Source of the DNA: Bacillota bacterium
GTDB lineage: Bacteria > Bacillota > Clostridia > Lachnospirales > Lachnospiraceae
Length of the DNA stretch: 64,000 nucleotides
NCBI GenBank assembly: GCA_023411555.1
Contig: JAEYOQ010000058.1
Span: forward strand, 62,001 to 126,000
Reading direction: 5' to 3'
The notes under the pieces are model-generated. The model did not search any database, had not been told where the DNA came from, and saw nothing but the letters and a program-made list of their open reading frames with translations. The translations under genes and the position numbers were made by a program. Shown here piece after piece: positions 26,106 through 34,638 of this stretch. How positions within the stretch are numbered: the first letter of the stretch is position 1; each line of letters opens with the position of its first letter.

Positions 26106-27087
26106 GACTATTTTCCTCCTTATGCTCTCTCAATCGATCCGCTATCATACTTAATTTTCGCAATCTATGGTTTACACCGGATTTTCCTATCGGTGGTAAT
26201 AGCATTGCGCCGAGCTCCTTTAATGAAGCTTCAGGGTAATCGATTCGTAACCTTGCAACCTCCACCAAGCCATCTGCAAGATCCCCCAATCCAACAGTAT
26301 CTCTGATATATAATATATCCTCCATCTGCTTGGTCGCTGCAGTAACCGTCTTGCTAATATTGGCTGCTTCACAATTAACCTGACGGTTAATAGAATTACG
26401 CATCTCTTTCAGTATTCTTACATTTTCTAAATTCATTAAGGCAATGTGCGCCTCCATGACATTCAGAAGATCTACAATTTGAGAGCCTTCCTTAATATAT
26501 ACTACGTGGTTTTCTCTACGTATTACTATCTTTGCGTCAATTGAAAAGGTCTGTATCATATCCCTTAACTGCTCTGCTTTATCAAAATCGGAGACGACAA
26601 TCTCCAAATGATAGGCTTTCGTCGGGTCGCTCATGGAACCGGAGGACAAAAAAGCACCTCGTATAAAGGCTCTCTTACAGCAGGCGTTTTGAATAATTAA
26701 TTGACTAGCTAAGCCAATCCGTTCGTCATGATACTCTGTCCTAAAGGACTTTAAATTCATATCATTCACCGGCAGCTTGGTAGCCTGCAGAATTCTTGTA
26801 ACATCCTCTGCTTTTCTAATTATAAGGGTATAGACACTACTCTTGTTCGAATTAGAATTAGTTTTAACTGAAATATCACTATTTATATTAAATGTTTTTC
26901 GGATTAATGTAAAGTATTTTCTTGCAACAACCAGATTTTCCGTCTGCAATTTTAAGTAGAAGCCCTTTTTTGAATAGATTATATGACCTTCATAGGATAA
27001 TATGGCTGATAATTCTGCCAGTCTGCAATGTCTGGCACTACTTATCTGCAAGGAAATTTCCTCCTTTACATCGCTTGAAAATGACAT
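26095..27087 (-). CDS. whiA: DNA-binding protein WhiA
   Basis: A 330-residue WhiA: N-terminal LAGLIDADG-homing-endonuclease-like domain (SFSSDVKEEISLQ, RGAFLSSGSMSDPTKAYHLEIV) and a C-terminal helix-turn-helix (ILYIRDTVGLGDLADGLVEVARLRIDYPEASLKELGAMLLPPIGKSGVNHRLRKL in outline, about residues 255-310). WhiA controls sporulation/division genes in Actinobacteria and influences division and chromosome segregation in Bacillus. The ATG at 27087 has GGAGG 5 bases ahead; the GTG at 27099 would overlap that site. rapZ is 49 bases upstream and the HPr-like gene overlaps downstream. Confidence 0.95.
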   Translation of the reverse strand: MSFSSDVKEEISLQISSARHCRLAELSAILSYEGHIIYSKKGFYLKLQTENLVVARKYFTLIRKTFNINSDISVKTNSNSNKSSVYTLIIRKAEDVTRILQATKLPVNDMNLKSFRTEYHDERIGLASQLIIQNACCKRAFIRGAFLSSGSMSDPTKAYHLEIVVSDFDKAEQLRDMIQTFSIDAKIVIRRENHVVYIKEGSQIVDLLNVMEAHIALMNLENVRILKEMRNSINRQVNCEAANISKTVTAATKQMEDILYIRDTVGLGDLADGLVEVARLRIDYPEASLKELGAMLLPPIGKSGVNHRLRKLSMIADRLREHKEENSHDN

Positions 27088-27136
27088 ATGAACCTCCACT
27101 TTTAAACATTTTTGTAACTGTTCCGTATTCTTGCCG

Positions 27137-27991
27137 TTACAAATTTTTATCTATGTCTCTGTGTTCCGTCTTTAATGCGTATTCTGTCTTACTAAGCCTA
27201 CAACCCAATTCATTCACCAGAGTGACAGACCGGTGTTTTCCACCCGTACAACCGATGCCTATGACCAATTGGTTCTTACCTTCTTCTATATAGTGAGGAA
27301 TTAAGAACAATAGCATGTCCTCTAATTTATCTAAAAATTGCTCCGCAGTCCCGTTAGCCATTACATAATTTTGAACCTCTGCTTCATTACCGGTTTTATG
27401 CTTTAAATCAGGGTCATAGAATGGATTTGGCAGAAATCTCACATCAAACACTAGGTCTGCATCTACCGGAATCCCAAATTTAAACCCAAAGGATAGGATA
27501 GTGACAACAAAGTTACTAAAGCTTTGATCATCCTGATAGATCTTGTTCAGCTGAGCCTTTAGTTCCCTAGTTAAGAAATGACTGGTATCAAGGATTACAT
27601 CTGCCTTCTTCCGTAAGAATGCCAGTCTCTCCTGCTCGAGGGCGATTCCCTTTTCTACCCGATCCACACCGGACAGGGGATGGAGCCTCCTTGTTTCCTT
27701 ATATCGTTTTATTAAAACCTCCGGAGAGCAATCTAAGAACAGAATTTCATACCGAATACCGCTTCTTTTCATATCTACCAAAACAGCATCCAGTTCTTTC
27801 AGCGCTTGCCCACTTCGGATATCAAGACCCAAAGCCACCTTCGCCTGATTCCCCTGAATAATCAGTCGAGCAAATTTCTTAACCAAGGGGATCGGCAGGT
27901 TATCTACACAAAAATAGCCGATATCCTCTAACATCTTTAGAGCAGAACTCTTCCCGGCACCGGACATGCCAGTTATAATTACAAATCTCAT
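27137..27991 (-). CDS. rapZ: RNase adapter RapZ (YvcJ), P-loop nucleotide-binding protein
   Basis: A 284-residue protein with the P-loop GMSGAGKSSALKMLED at residue 8, DNLPIPLVKKF, and the C-terminal FGIPVDADLVFDVRFLPNPFYDPDLK and GCTGGKHRSV motifs that define RapZ/YvcJ. It binds ATP/GTP. In E. coli it controls GlmZ small RNA and so amino-sugar synthesis; in Bacillus YvcJ affects competence. It lies in the order murB, rapZ, whiA, crh-like, starting 10 bases after murB. Confidence 0.96.
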   Translation of the reverse strand: MRFVIITGMSGAGKSSALKMLEDIGYFCVDNLPIPLVKKFARLIIQGNQAKVALGLDIRSGQALKELDAVLVDMKRSGIRYEILFLDCSPEVLIKRYKETRRLHPLSGVDRVEKGIALEQERLAFLRKKADVILDTSHFLTRELKAQLNKIYQDDQSFSNFVVTILSFGFKFGIPVDADLVFDVRFLPNPFYDPDLKHKTGNEAEVQNYVMANGTAEQFLDKLEDMLLFLIPHYIEEGKNQLVIGIGCTGGKHRSVTLVNELGCRLSKTEYALKTEHRDIDKNL

Positions 27992-28001
27992 AAACCTTCT
28001 C

Positions 28002-28937
28002 CTAATTAAGACTCAAACCATCGCCAAGAAACTTGACCTCAGGCTCTAGCCTTACACCAAATCTTTCTTCCACTATCCTGATTACGTCGCGAATAACAGT
28101 TAGAAATTCCTCTGCAGTTGCATTATCCTTATTAATTACAAACCCACAGTGCTTCTCTGATACAGCAGCTCCGCCGACCTGATAACCACGTAGACCTGCA
28201 TCGTTAATCAACTTTCCGGCAAAATATCCTACCGGCCTTTTAAAGGTGCTGCCTGCACTATATTGATCCAAGGGCTGCTTATCCCTTCTCTGTGCATTCA
28301 GGTCATTCATCTTCTGACGAATGAGGTGTTCCTCCCCTTTTGATAACCCTATCCTTGCATCAAGAAGAATCAGATTCTCCTTCTGCAGAATGCTGGTCCG
28401 ATAGCCCAGCTCCAAGGACTCCAGAGATAATTCCTTCAGATTGCCATCCATGTCCAATACCCTAGCAGCGATGATGCACTGCTTCATCTCACCGTCATAA
28501 GCCCCGGCATTCATAGTAACAGCACCACCCAGGGTTCCGGGTATACCCGAGGCAAATTCGAATCCTGTCAGGCTATGGTCGGCAGCGATATTGGCTAATC
28601 TGGAAAGAAGTATACCGGCTTGTGCAGTGATGACTCCATCCTCACTAACCGAAGCCTTCTGGAATTCATCACCTAACTGGAGAATCAAACCACGAAAGCC
28701 CGCATCAGATACCAAGAGGTTGCTCCCATTTCCCATAATATAATAAGGTATATTCTCATCTTTGCATAGGCTGATTACCGCTTTCACTTCCTCCTCGTCC
28801 TTCGGTGTAGCAAAATAATCTGCTTTCCCGCCGATGTGGAGGGAGGTATGGTTTTTCATCGGTTCATTCAGTCGGATATGATCTCCGGGTATAATACGAA
28901 TTAGTTTGTGATAAAATATATCCTCCAATAAATCCAC
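28002..28937 (-). CDS. murB: UDP-N-acetylenolpyruvoylglucosamine reductase
   Basis: MurB reduces UDP-GlcNAc-enolpyruvate to UDP-MurNAc with FAD and NADPH in cytosolic peptidoglycan synthesis. The roughly 311-residue protein has the FAD-binding start NHTSLHIGGKADYF, YYIMGNGSNLLVSDAGFRG, the GFEFASGIPGTLGGAVTMNAGAY segment, the proton-donor Ser in QYSAGSTFKRP and the C-terminal Glu in RLEPEVKFLG, type II MurB. The start is uncertain: GTG at 28937 (only a weak AAGTAG site) or TTG at 28928, which has AGGTGG upstream. Confidence 0.95.
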   Translation of the reverse strand: MDLLEDIFYHKLIRIIPGDHIRLNEPMKNHTSLHIGGKADYFATPKDEEEVKAVISLCKDENIPYYIMGNGSNLLVSDAGFRGLILQLGDEFQKASVSEDGVITAQAGILLSRLANIAADHSLTGFEFASGIPGTLGGAVTMNAGAYDGEMKQCIIAARVLDMDGNLKELSLESLELGYRTSILQKENLILLDARIGLSKGEEHLIRQKMNDLNAQRRDKQPLDQYSAGSTFKRPVGYFAGKLINDAGLRGYQVGGAAVSEKHCGFVINKDNATAEEFLTVIRDVIRIVEERFGVRLEPEVKFLGDGLSLN

Positions 28938-29038
28938 CTACTTCATTTATTGTACTTATTTGCTGCCCTTTATATTGACAATTCATTTTATGCGTCAATA
29001 TAGAAGCTATTCCCAGTATATCTTGTTTTTACTATCTT

Positions 29039-29977
29039 TTATTCTATGATAAGCTTCGCAGCTCCGTAAATTCCAGCATCATTGCCCAGAGTAGCAAGCT
29101 TAAACTCCTTATCCTTCAAGGAATCGATAACATATTGATTATAGTGCTTCTTTACCGTCTCGGTGATAATGTCTCCGGCCTTAGATACTCCTCCGCCAAT
29201 TACAAAGGCCTCCGGATCTACAACTTGGGCAATATGAGCCATGGCAAGTCCAAGATAATAGCAAGCCTTATCGACAACAGCCAGGGCCAGCTTATCTCCT
29301 TCATTAGCACGATCAAACACCATCTTCGCACTAATCTCGTCTCTATCTCTAAGAGAAGAGGTCTCCTCAGATTCACTTAAGAATTTTTTCGCCAATCTTA
29401 CAATACCGGTTGCAGAAGCATATTGCTCAAGACAGCCCTTTTTCTTGCAGCCGCAGCTACTCTCTTCGTCGTCATTGACATGGATATGTCCGATTTCACC
29501 TGCTGCACCATTGCTACCGGATAGGATATGGCCATTCAGAATAATACCACCACCTACACCAGTTCCAAGGGTTGCAAGCACCATACTATTATAGCCTTTG
29601 CCACCGCCCATCCAGTATTCACCCATCGCAGCAACATTGGCATCGTTACCTGCCTTAACCTTAAGGCCGGTCATTTCGGACATTTCCTTTTCAATATTAA
29701 AGTTCGCAAGTCCCAAATTCGCTAGCATGAGTACCTGGCCATCCTCTGTAACGGGCCCGGGAATCCCTACACCGACACCGATTACACTTTCTATCGGAAG
29801 CTTCAATTCATTGATCTTATTACGGATGAATTTGGCAACATCTCTTAATATATCCTTCCCATCTTCCGTTCTCTGGGTTGAGAAATCCCATTTATGAAGA
29901 AGTTCTCCTGAGCGATTAAATAAGCCTGCTTTTACCGCAGTTCCTCCGATGTCAATACCAAAACAAACCTGTTCCAT
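29039..29977 (-). CDS. ROK family glucokinase
   Basis: A 312-residue sugar kinase of the ROK family, probably glucokinase. It has the ATP phosphate loop FGIDIGGTAVKAGLF at the start, the catalytic-Asp region KAGNDANVAAMGEYWMG near residue 100, GTGVGGGIILNG near 135 and the ROK zinc motif EIGHIHVNDDEESSCGCKKKGCLEQYAS near 165 (three Cys and one His). GlcK gives glucose-6-phosphate from non-PTS sugar. It sits between hprK and murB in the same direction, with gaps of about 80-100 bases. Confidence 0.92.
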   Translation of the reverse strand: MEQVCFGIDIGGTAVKAGLFNRSGELLHKWDFSTQRTEDGKDILRDVAKFIRNKINELKLPIESVIGVGVGIPGPVTEDGQVLMLANLGLANFNIEKEMSEMTGLKVKAGNDANVAAMGEYWMGGGKGYNSMVLATLGTGVGGGIILNGHILSGSNGAAGEIGHIHVNDDEESSCGCKKKGCLEQYASATGIVRLAKKFLSESEETSSLRDRDEISAKMVFDRANEGDKLALAVVDKACYYLGLAMAHIAQVVDPEAFVIGGGVSKAGDIITETVKKHYNQYVIDSLKDKEFKLATLGNDAGIYGAAKLIIE

Positions 29978-30057
29978 CTTGTTATCTACCTTTCTTCCCT
30001 TTTATTTATTACATATCCTATGGCTTTTTATTAAATGCTGTTATGCCCCAATCCCTT

Positions 30058-30987
30058 TTAGTTATCCGTCTTCTTAAGGCTGTTCGTCACACGGTTATAA
30101 AGCTCCTGAGCTGCATTATAACCCATCTTCTTTTGACGATAATTAACTGCCGCCGATTCACAGATAATCGCAAGATTTCTACCCGGACGAATCGGTATGG
30201 AGTGACAAGGAACCTTATTTCCTAAGAATTCTATATAGGTTTCCTCCAGTCCAAGACGGTCATATTGCCGGTCCTTATTCCATTCCTCTAATTTGATAAC
30301 CAGGTCTATGGCCTGTGTATTCTTAACACTTTCAACACCGAACAAGGTCTTTACATCAATAATACCGATACCTCGAAGCTCTATAAAATGTCTTGTAATA
30401 TCCGGTGAGGTACCGATTAAGGTATCATCACTTACCTTCTTAATCTCAACTACATCATCGGTTACTAAGCGGTGGCCTCTCTTAATCAGCTCCAATGCTG
30501 CCTCACTCTTTCCGATACCACTTTCACCCATGATCAGGATACCTTCACCATAGACATCCACCAGTCCACCATGAATTGTGATGCGAGGGGCCAGCTCAAC
30601 ATTCAGCCAACGAATCACCTCTGCCATGAAGGAGGAGGTGGTTTTGGAGGTACGAAGAATCGGAACTCCTTTTTCATTAGCTAACTTGATGAAGCTTTCA
30701 CTAACCTCTAAGCTCCTGCTAAATACAATGCAAGGAACATGGTAATCCATCAGCTTGCTCAAAATCTTCAGACGCTGCTCCTTGTCCATCTGCTGCATAT
30801 AAGCCATCTCCACATGCCCGATGACCTGAACTCGTTCTGAATCGAAGTGATCAAAAAAGCCTGCAAGCTGAAGCGCCGGTCGGTTTACATCAGGCTGGGA
30901 TATTTTTATAGTGTTAATGTCGATATCCGGAGTACAATTCTCCAAGTTCATTTTCTCAATAAGACGAACCAGTTCTACTGTATACAT
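30058..30987 (-). CDS. hprK: HPr kinase/phosphorylase
   Basis: HprK phosphorylates HPr and Crh on Ser46 in response to ATP and fructose-1,6-bisphosphate, and removes it when phosphate is high; this drives CcpA catabolite repression in Firmicutes. The 309-residue protein has an N-terminal regulatory domain, then the catalytic domain with Walker A GESGIGKSEAALELIKRGH near residue 150, DDVVEI, and the HprK signature LRGIGIIDVKTLFG near 200. The start at ATG 30987 has GGAGG 5 bases upstream (a neighbouring ATG at 30990 is closer). Its likely second substrate, the Crh-like protein, is encoded at the end of this cluster. Confidence 0.96.
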   Translation of the reverse strand: MYTVELVRLIEKMNLENCTPDIDINTIKISQPDVNRPALQLAGFFDHFDSERVQVIGHVEMAYMQQMDKEQRLKILSKLMDYHVPCIVFSRSLEVSESFIKLANEKGVPILRTSKTTSSFMAEVIRWLNVELAPRITIHGGLVDVYGEGILIMGESGIGKSEAALELIKRGHRLVTDDVVEIKKVSDDTLIGTSPDITRHFIELRGIGIIDVKTLFGVESVKNTQAIDLVIKLEEWNKDRQYDRLGLEETYIEFLGNKVPCHSIPIRPGRNLAIICESAAVNYRQKKMGYNAAQELYNRVTNSLKKTDN

Positions 30988-31107
30988 CATTACCTCCATC
31001 TACAGACCATAGTCTGTATATAATATATTTATGTGTAGCATAAAAACTCTTGAATGATTGAAAGCAAGCTAGTCAAATTATCTATTGTCATAATTAATAA
31101 TAATCAT

Positions 31108-31253
31108 GCATAAGCAGATTAGTAGCTCGTTTGCTTCGCACACGACGTAACCGCAGGTTACGTTGATATGTTGCACTTATCAGAACATAATTAAGTGTTC
31201 TCACATGCAAGCATGTAGAACACCTAATTATGTTCTGACTAATCTGCTTATGC
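31108..31253. repeat. 146-bp cloverleaf-like compound inverted repeat between uvrC and hprK
   Basis: Outer arms 31108-31123 and 31238-31253 are perfect 16-bp reverse complements. They enclose two hairpins: 31146-31152 with 31156-31162 (7 bp, loop GCA) and 31181-31201 with 31217-31237 (21 bp, one G-U-type exception) topped by 31203-31208 with 31211-31216 (6 bp, loop AA). The element is downstream of uvrC and upstream of hprK on the minus strand. No coding frame crosses it. Confidence 0.85.
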
Positions 31254-31260
31254 GATATTT

Positions 31261-31279
31261 TATCACACTAGTTGTGATA
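31261..31279 (-). terminator. possible terminator after uvrC
   Basis: TATCACA (31261-31267) and TGTGATA (31273-31279) pair with a 5-base loop; on the minus strand AAATATCG follows instead of a T-run, so this is a weak call. It begins 10 bases after the uvrC stop. Confidence 0.4.
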
Positions 31280-31289
31280 CTGTAAATGT

Positions 31290-33161
31290 TTATTGCTTCT
31301 GCTGCTTATGAAAAAACTCGTATACCTGCTCGGCGGATTGGCGGTTCATTGCAGGAACCTTCATGATCTCATCAACCTCTGCTGCCTGAATTGCTTCCAG
31401 TGATTGAAAATACTTCATTAAAGCTCGTCTTCTGGTCGGTCCGATACCATTGATATCATCAAGGATAGAACGTACCTGAGACTTGTTTCGAAGAGCTCTG
31501 TGATACTCGATCGCAAAACGATGTGTTTCATCCTGAATTCTTGTAATCAGCTTGAATAGTTCACTGCTCTTATCAATCGGTAACTCCCGGTTATTATAGT
31601 ATAAGCCTCTGGTGTGATGATTATCATCCTTTACCATTCCGCATACAGCAATATCCAGATTTAGTTCGGACAATACACGAAGTGCCACTCCAACCTGTCC
31701 TTTTCCACCGTCCATCAGAATTAGGTCTGGGTATCTGGTAAAGCTGCCAAGAGCATCATCAATTTGCTTCTCCCTCAGCTGTTCCTGTTCTCTCATTCCA
31801 TGCGTAAATCGTCTGGTCAAAACCTCATACATAGAGGCATAATCATCTGGTCCCTGAATAGTACGAAGCTTGAACTTACGGTAATCCGCTTTCTTCGGCT
31901 TACCCTTCTCATAAACCACCATAGAGCCTACCGATTCAAAGCCTGAGGTATTGGAGATATCAAAGGATTCGATGCGATCCACCATAGGTAAATCCAGGTA
32001 AGCTGCCAGCTCCTTTAAGGCTCCGACTGTCTTAGCTTCTTCTCTTTTGATTTTCTCTATGTCCTGATTTAGCACAAGCTCAGCATTCTTTCTTGCCAGC
32101 TCCACCAGCTTCTCTTTCTCCCCTTTTTGAGGGACCTTGAGATATACCCTCTGGCCACGCTTAGTGGAAAGCCATTCTGTGATCAGCTCCTCCTCTTCCG
32201 TTCTGGTTCCAAGGAATATCTCCTTCGGAATATATGGTGTACCTGCATAGAACTGCTTCAGAAAGCTGGCCATAATATCGCCGTCTTCCTCGTCCTCCAC
32301 TCCGGACAGATGAAAATTGTCTCTTCCGATGAGCTTACCACTTCGAATAAAAAAGGTCTGTACAACTGCTTCATCCTTATCCCTGGCAAAGGCAACGATA
32401 TCTCGATCTACCTGATCGGTATTGGTGATTTTCTGCCGGTTGGCAATCTGTCTGACACTCCCTAGCAGATTACGATATTCCGCTGCCTTCTCAAATTCCA
32501 GAGCCTCAGAGGCTGCCATCATCTTATCCTCCAGCAGCTTAGCAACTCTGGTGTAATTCCCATTCAAGAACTCTATTACCTCATTAATATTTGCTTTATA
32601 CTCTGCTTCTGAAATATAACCCTGACAGGGTGCATCGCATTGGCCCATATGGTAGTAAAGACAAGGCCTCTCCTTACCGATATCCCTTGGAAGTATGCGG
32701 TTACAGGTACGAATCTTATAGATTCGGCGAAGGAGTTCCAGAGTATCCTTTACCGCATTCACACTGGTATAGGGACCAAAATACTTTGCCTTATCCTTCT
32801 TCATCTCTCTACTCATGGTTACCTTGGGATAAGCCTCATTGGTTGTTACCCTGATATAGGGATAGGTCTTATCATCCTTAAGCATCGTATTGTACTTCGG
32901 CATGTGCTCCTTGATTAGGTTGCACTCCAGTACCAATGCCTCCAGTTCTGAATCCGTAATAATATATTCAAAATGATCGATATGTTCGACCATCTGTCTG
33001 ATCTTCTCTGTATGGTTACGGCTACTCTGAAAGTAGGACCGCACCCGGTTCTTCAAAATAATTGCTTTGCCAACGTAGATAATATTATCCTTTTCGTCAC
33101 GCATGATATAGACGCCGGGCTTAGCCGGTAATTTCTTTAGTTCTTCTTCTATATTAAACAT
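31290..33161 (-). CDS. uvrC: excinuclease ABC subunit C
   Basis: UvrC makes both incisions in nucleotide excision repair. The 623-residue protein has the GIY-YIG domain (KPGVYIMRDEKDNIIYVGKA near residue 13, then SELEALVLECNLIKEHMPKYN), the zinc-like cysteine cluster CNRILPRDIGKERPCLYYHMGQCDAPC near 150 in outline, the UVR motif (ASEALEFEKAAEYRNLL), the RNase H-like endonuclease (IESFDISNTSGFESVGSMVVYEKG, LILMDGGKGQ) and C-terminal HhH motifs (INGIGPTRRRALMKYF). The start is ATG 33161, at the GIY-YIG boundary; the ribosome site is poor. It is transcribed alone. Confidence 0.97.
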   Translation of the reverse strand: MFNIEEELKKLPAKPGVYIMRDEKDNIIYVGKAIILKNRVRSYFQSSRNHTEKIRQMVEHIDHFEYIITDSELEALVLECNLIKEHMPKYNTMLKDDKTYPYIRVTTNEAYPKVTMSREMKKDKAKYFGPYTSVNAVKDTLELLRRIYKIRTCNRILPRDIGKERPCLYYHMGQCDAPCQGYISEAEYKANINEVIEFLNGNYTRVAKLLEDKMMAASEALEFEKAAEYRNLLGSVRQIANRQKITNTDQVDRDIVAFARDKDEAVVQTFFIRSGKLIGRDNFHLSGVEDEEDGDIMASFLKQFYAGTPYIPKEIFLGTRTEEEELITEWLSTKRGQRVYLKVPQKGEKEKLVELARKNAELVLNQDIEKIKREEAKTVGALKELAAYLDLPMVDRIESFDISNTSGFESVGSMVVYEKGKPKKADYRKFKLRTIQGPDDYASMYEVLTRRFTHGMREQEQLREKQIDDALGSFTRYPDLILMDGGKGQVGVALRVLSELNLDIAVCGMVKDDNHHTRGLYYNNRELPIDKSSELFKLITRIQDETHRFAIEYHRALRNKSQVRSILDDINGIGPTRRRALMKYFQSLEAIQAAEVDEIMKVPAMNRQSAEQVYEFFHKQQKQ

Positions 33162-33362
33162 GTAACCCCGTGCCTTTCTATTCGATGTTAAGGAAAGCAA
33201 AATCCTCTCTATTATTCTGTCTTACTGCTATGAAGTATATCATATATTTTCTTTATAGACAAACCGAATTACAGGCTGGCAATGGAAATAAACCTTAATC
33301 TTAAAATATTATAGAATAAATGTGTACTGCCACCTGATTTGATAGGTCGTGGTAGGAAGTAT

Positions 33363-33391
33363 TTGTAATTTAAAAATAGCTGATATATAAT
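33363..33391 (+). promoter_or_regulatory. sigma-A promoter for the racemase gene
   Basis: TTGTAA (33363-33368), a 17-base spacer and a perfect TATAAT (33386-33391), about 50 bases before the racemase start. uvrC is divergent on the other side. Confidence 0.7.
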
Positions 33392-33442
33392 AGTAAGAAC
33401 ATCTTACAAGTGAAGTGAAAAATAAAATAAGAGGTGAAGCAA

Positions 33443-34156
33443 ATGAAAACAATAGGACTACTGGGTGGTATGAGTTGGAAAAGTACCATGACCTATTACA
33501 AAATCATTAATGAAGTAACCAATGGTGAGCTTGGTGGCTTCCATTCCTCTAAGTGTATCCTCTATAGTGTAGATTTCCAGGAGATTGAGGAGTGTCAGTC
33601 TCGCGGAGAATGGGAGAAGAGCGGTTGTATCTTGGCTGAGGCTGCTCTTAGCTTAGAGAAGGCCGGCGCCGACTTTATCATAATCTGTACGAACACAATG
33701 CACAAGGTGATTGATATTATCCAGAATAAAATCACTATCCCCATTCTTCATATAGCCGAGGCTACCGCATCAGAGCTTATTAATCACAACATTCGTAAAG
33801 TAGCCTTACTTGGCACAAAGTATACCATGGAACAGGATTTCTATAAAATCAAGCTAATTGAAGCAGGATTAGAGGTTATAATACCTGAAAAAGAGGATAT
33901 TGCCTTAATTAATGACACCATCTTTAATGAGCTGTGCCTTGGTATAATATCCACGCAATCGAAGGTTGAATTCCTACGAATTATACAGTCCTTAGCTGAT
34001 GAAGGAGCCGAGGGTGTTATCCTTGGCTGTACAGAGATTGGACTGCTGGTTCAACAACAGGATACCTCCGTTCCTCTTTTTGATACGACTCTGATTCATG
34101 CGATGAAAGCTGCGTCCTTATCGATAGAGGAAGGATTAGTACATAATCGTAATTAG
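33443..34156 (+). CDS. aspartate/glutamate racemase family protein
   Basis: A 237-residue enzyme of the cofactor-independent Asp/Glu racemase family. It starts KTIGLLGGMSWKSTMTYYKIIN, typical of YgeA/aspartate racemase-type proteins, and has both catalytic cysteines: CTNTMHKV near residue 80 and GCTEIGLL near 190. Likely substrate is aspartate, but this is not fixed by sequence. The ATG at 33443 has AGAGG 8 bases upstream; the GTG at 33434 would overlap it. A DUF6054-like gene follows 58 bases later. Confidence 0.92.
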   Translation: MKTIGLLGGMSWKSTMTYYKIINEVTNGELGGFHSSKCILYSVDFQEIEECQSRGEWEKSGCILAEAALSLEKAGADFIIICTNTMHKVIDIIQNKITIPILHIAEATASELINHNIRKVALLGTKYTMEQDFYKIKLIEAGLEVIIPEKEDIALINDTIFNELCLGIISTQSKVEFLRIIQSLADEGAEGVILGCTEIGLLVQQQDTSVPLFDTTLIHAMKAASLSIEEGLVHNRN

Positions 34157-34214
34157 CTATATATTGTATACTGAAATTTCAGGCACTTCATAAACTTTAA
34201 TAGGAGGAATAACC

Positions 34215-34550
34215 ATGGCAAAGTATGAGAAGAAGCTATCCGGACATTTTAATAGCATTGTTAATCGGCTCCATGAGGGAATCATGCAGGATGCCTACTC
34301 GATGAACCTTGTGGACCAAAGTGATTACCAATCGAATGATATCATGGTAACAGTCAGAGTATATGACAAATACTTTATGAGAAACGGAAATCGAACCAGC
34401 TTAAGTCTCACGATAGTTGGCCATGGAGAAGAAATCTTTATATCCGCAATCAGCGCAGGAGGCGGTCAAGGCATCCTCTTTAATACCAGCTGGGGTGCGG
34501 AGGAGGAGATGGTATCCATGGTTCAGGATATTGTCGAGTGTAAGTTATAA
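34215..34550 (+). CDS. DUF6054-like small protein
   Basis: A 111-residue soluble protein, AKYEKKLSGHFNSIVNRLHEGIM onward, ending with GGGQGILFNTSWGAEEEMVSMVQDIVE. I associate this with DUF6054, a small family of clostridia without a known role; the name is from memory. TAGGAGGA precedes the ATG. Co-transcription with the racemase gene is likely. Confidence 0.75.
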   Translation: MAKYEKKLSGHFNSIVNRLHEGIMQDAYSMNLVDQSDYQSNDIMVTVRVYDKYFMRNGNRTSLSLTIVGHGEEIFISAISAGGGQGILFNTSWGAEEEMVSMVQDIVECKL

Positions 34551-34583
34551 TAATACATAAAGTCTAACAAGTGTGTTTATTAA

Positions 34584-34610
34584 AAATGGGCTGTCTGCGA
34601 CAGCCCATTT
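34584..34610 (-). terminator. bidirectional intrinsic terminator, strongest for ftsH
   Basis: AAATGGGCTGTC (34584-34595) and GACAGCCCATTT (34599-34610) form a perfect 12-bp stem with a 3-base loop. On the minus strand TTTTTAATAA completes a terminator 30 bases after the ftsH stop; on the plus strand it can also end the DUF6054-like transcript. Confidence 0.9.
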
Positions 34611-34638
34611 ACATTATCTATTAAACGATCTACGGTAA

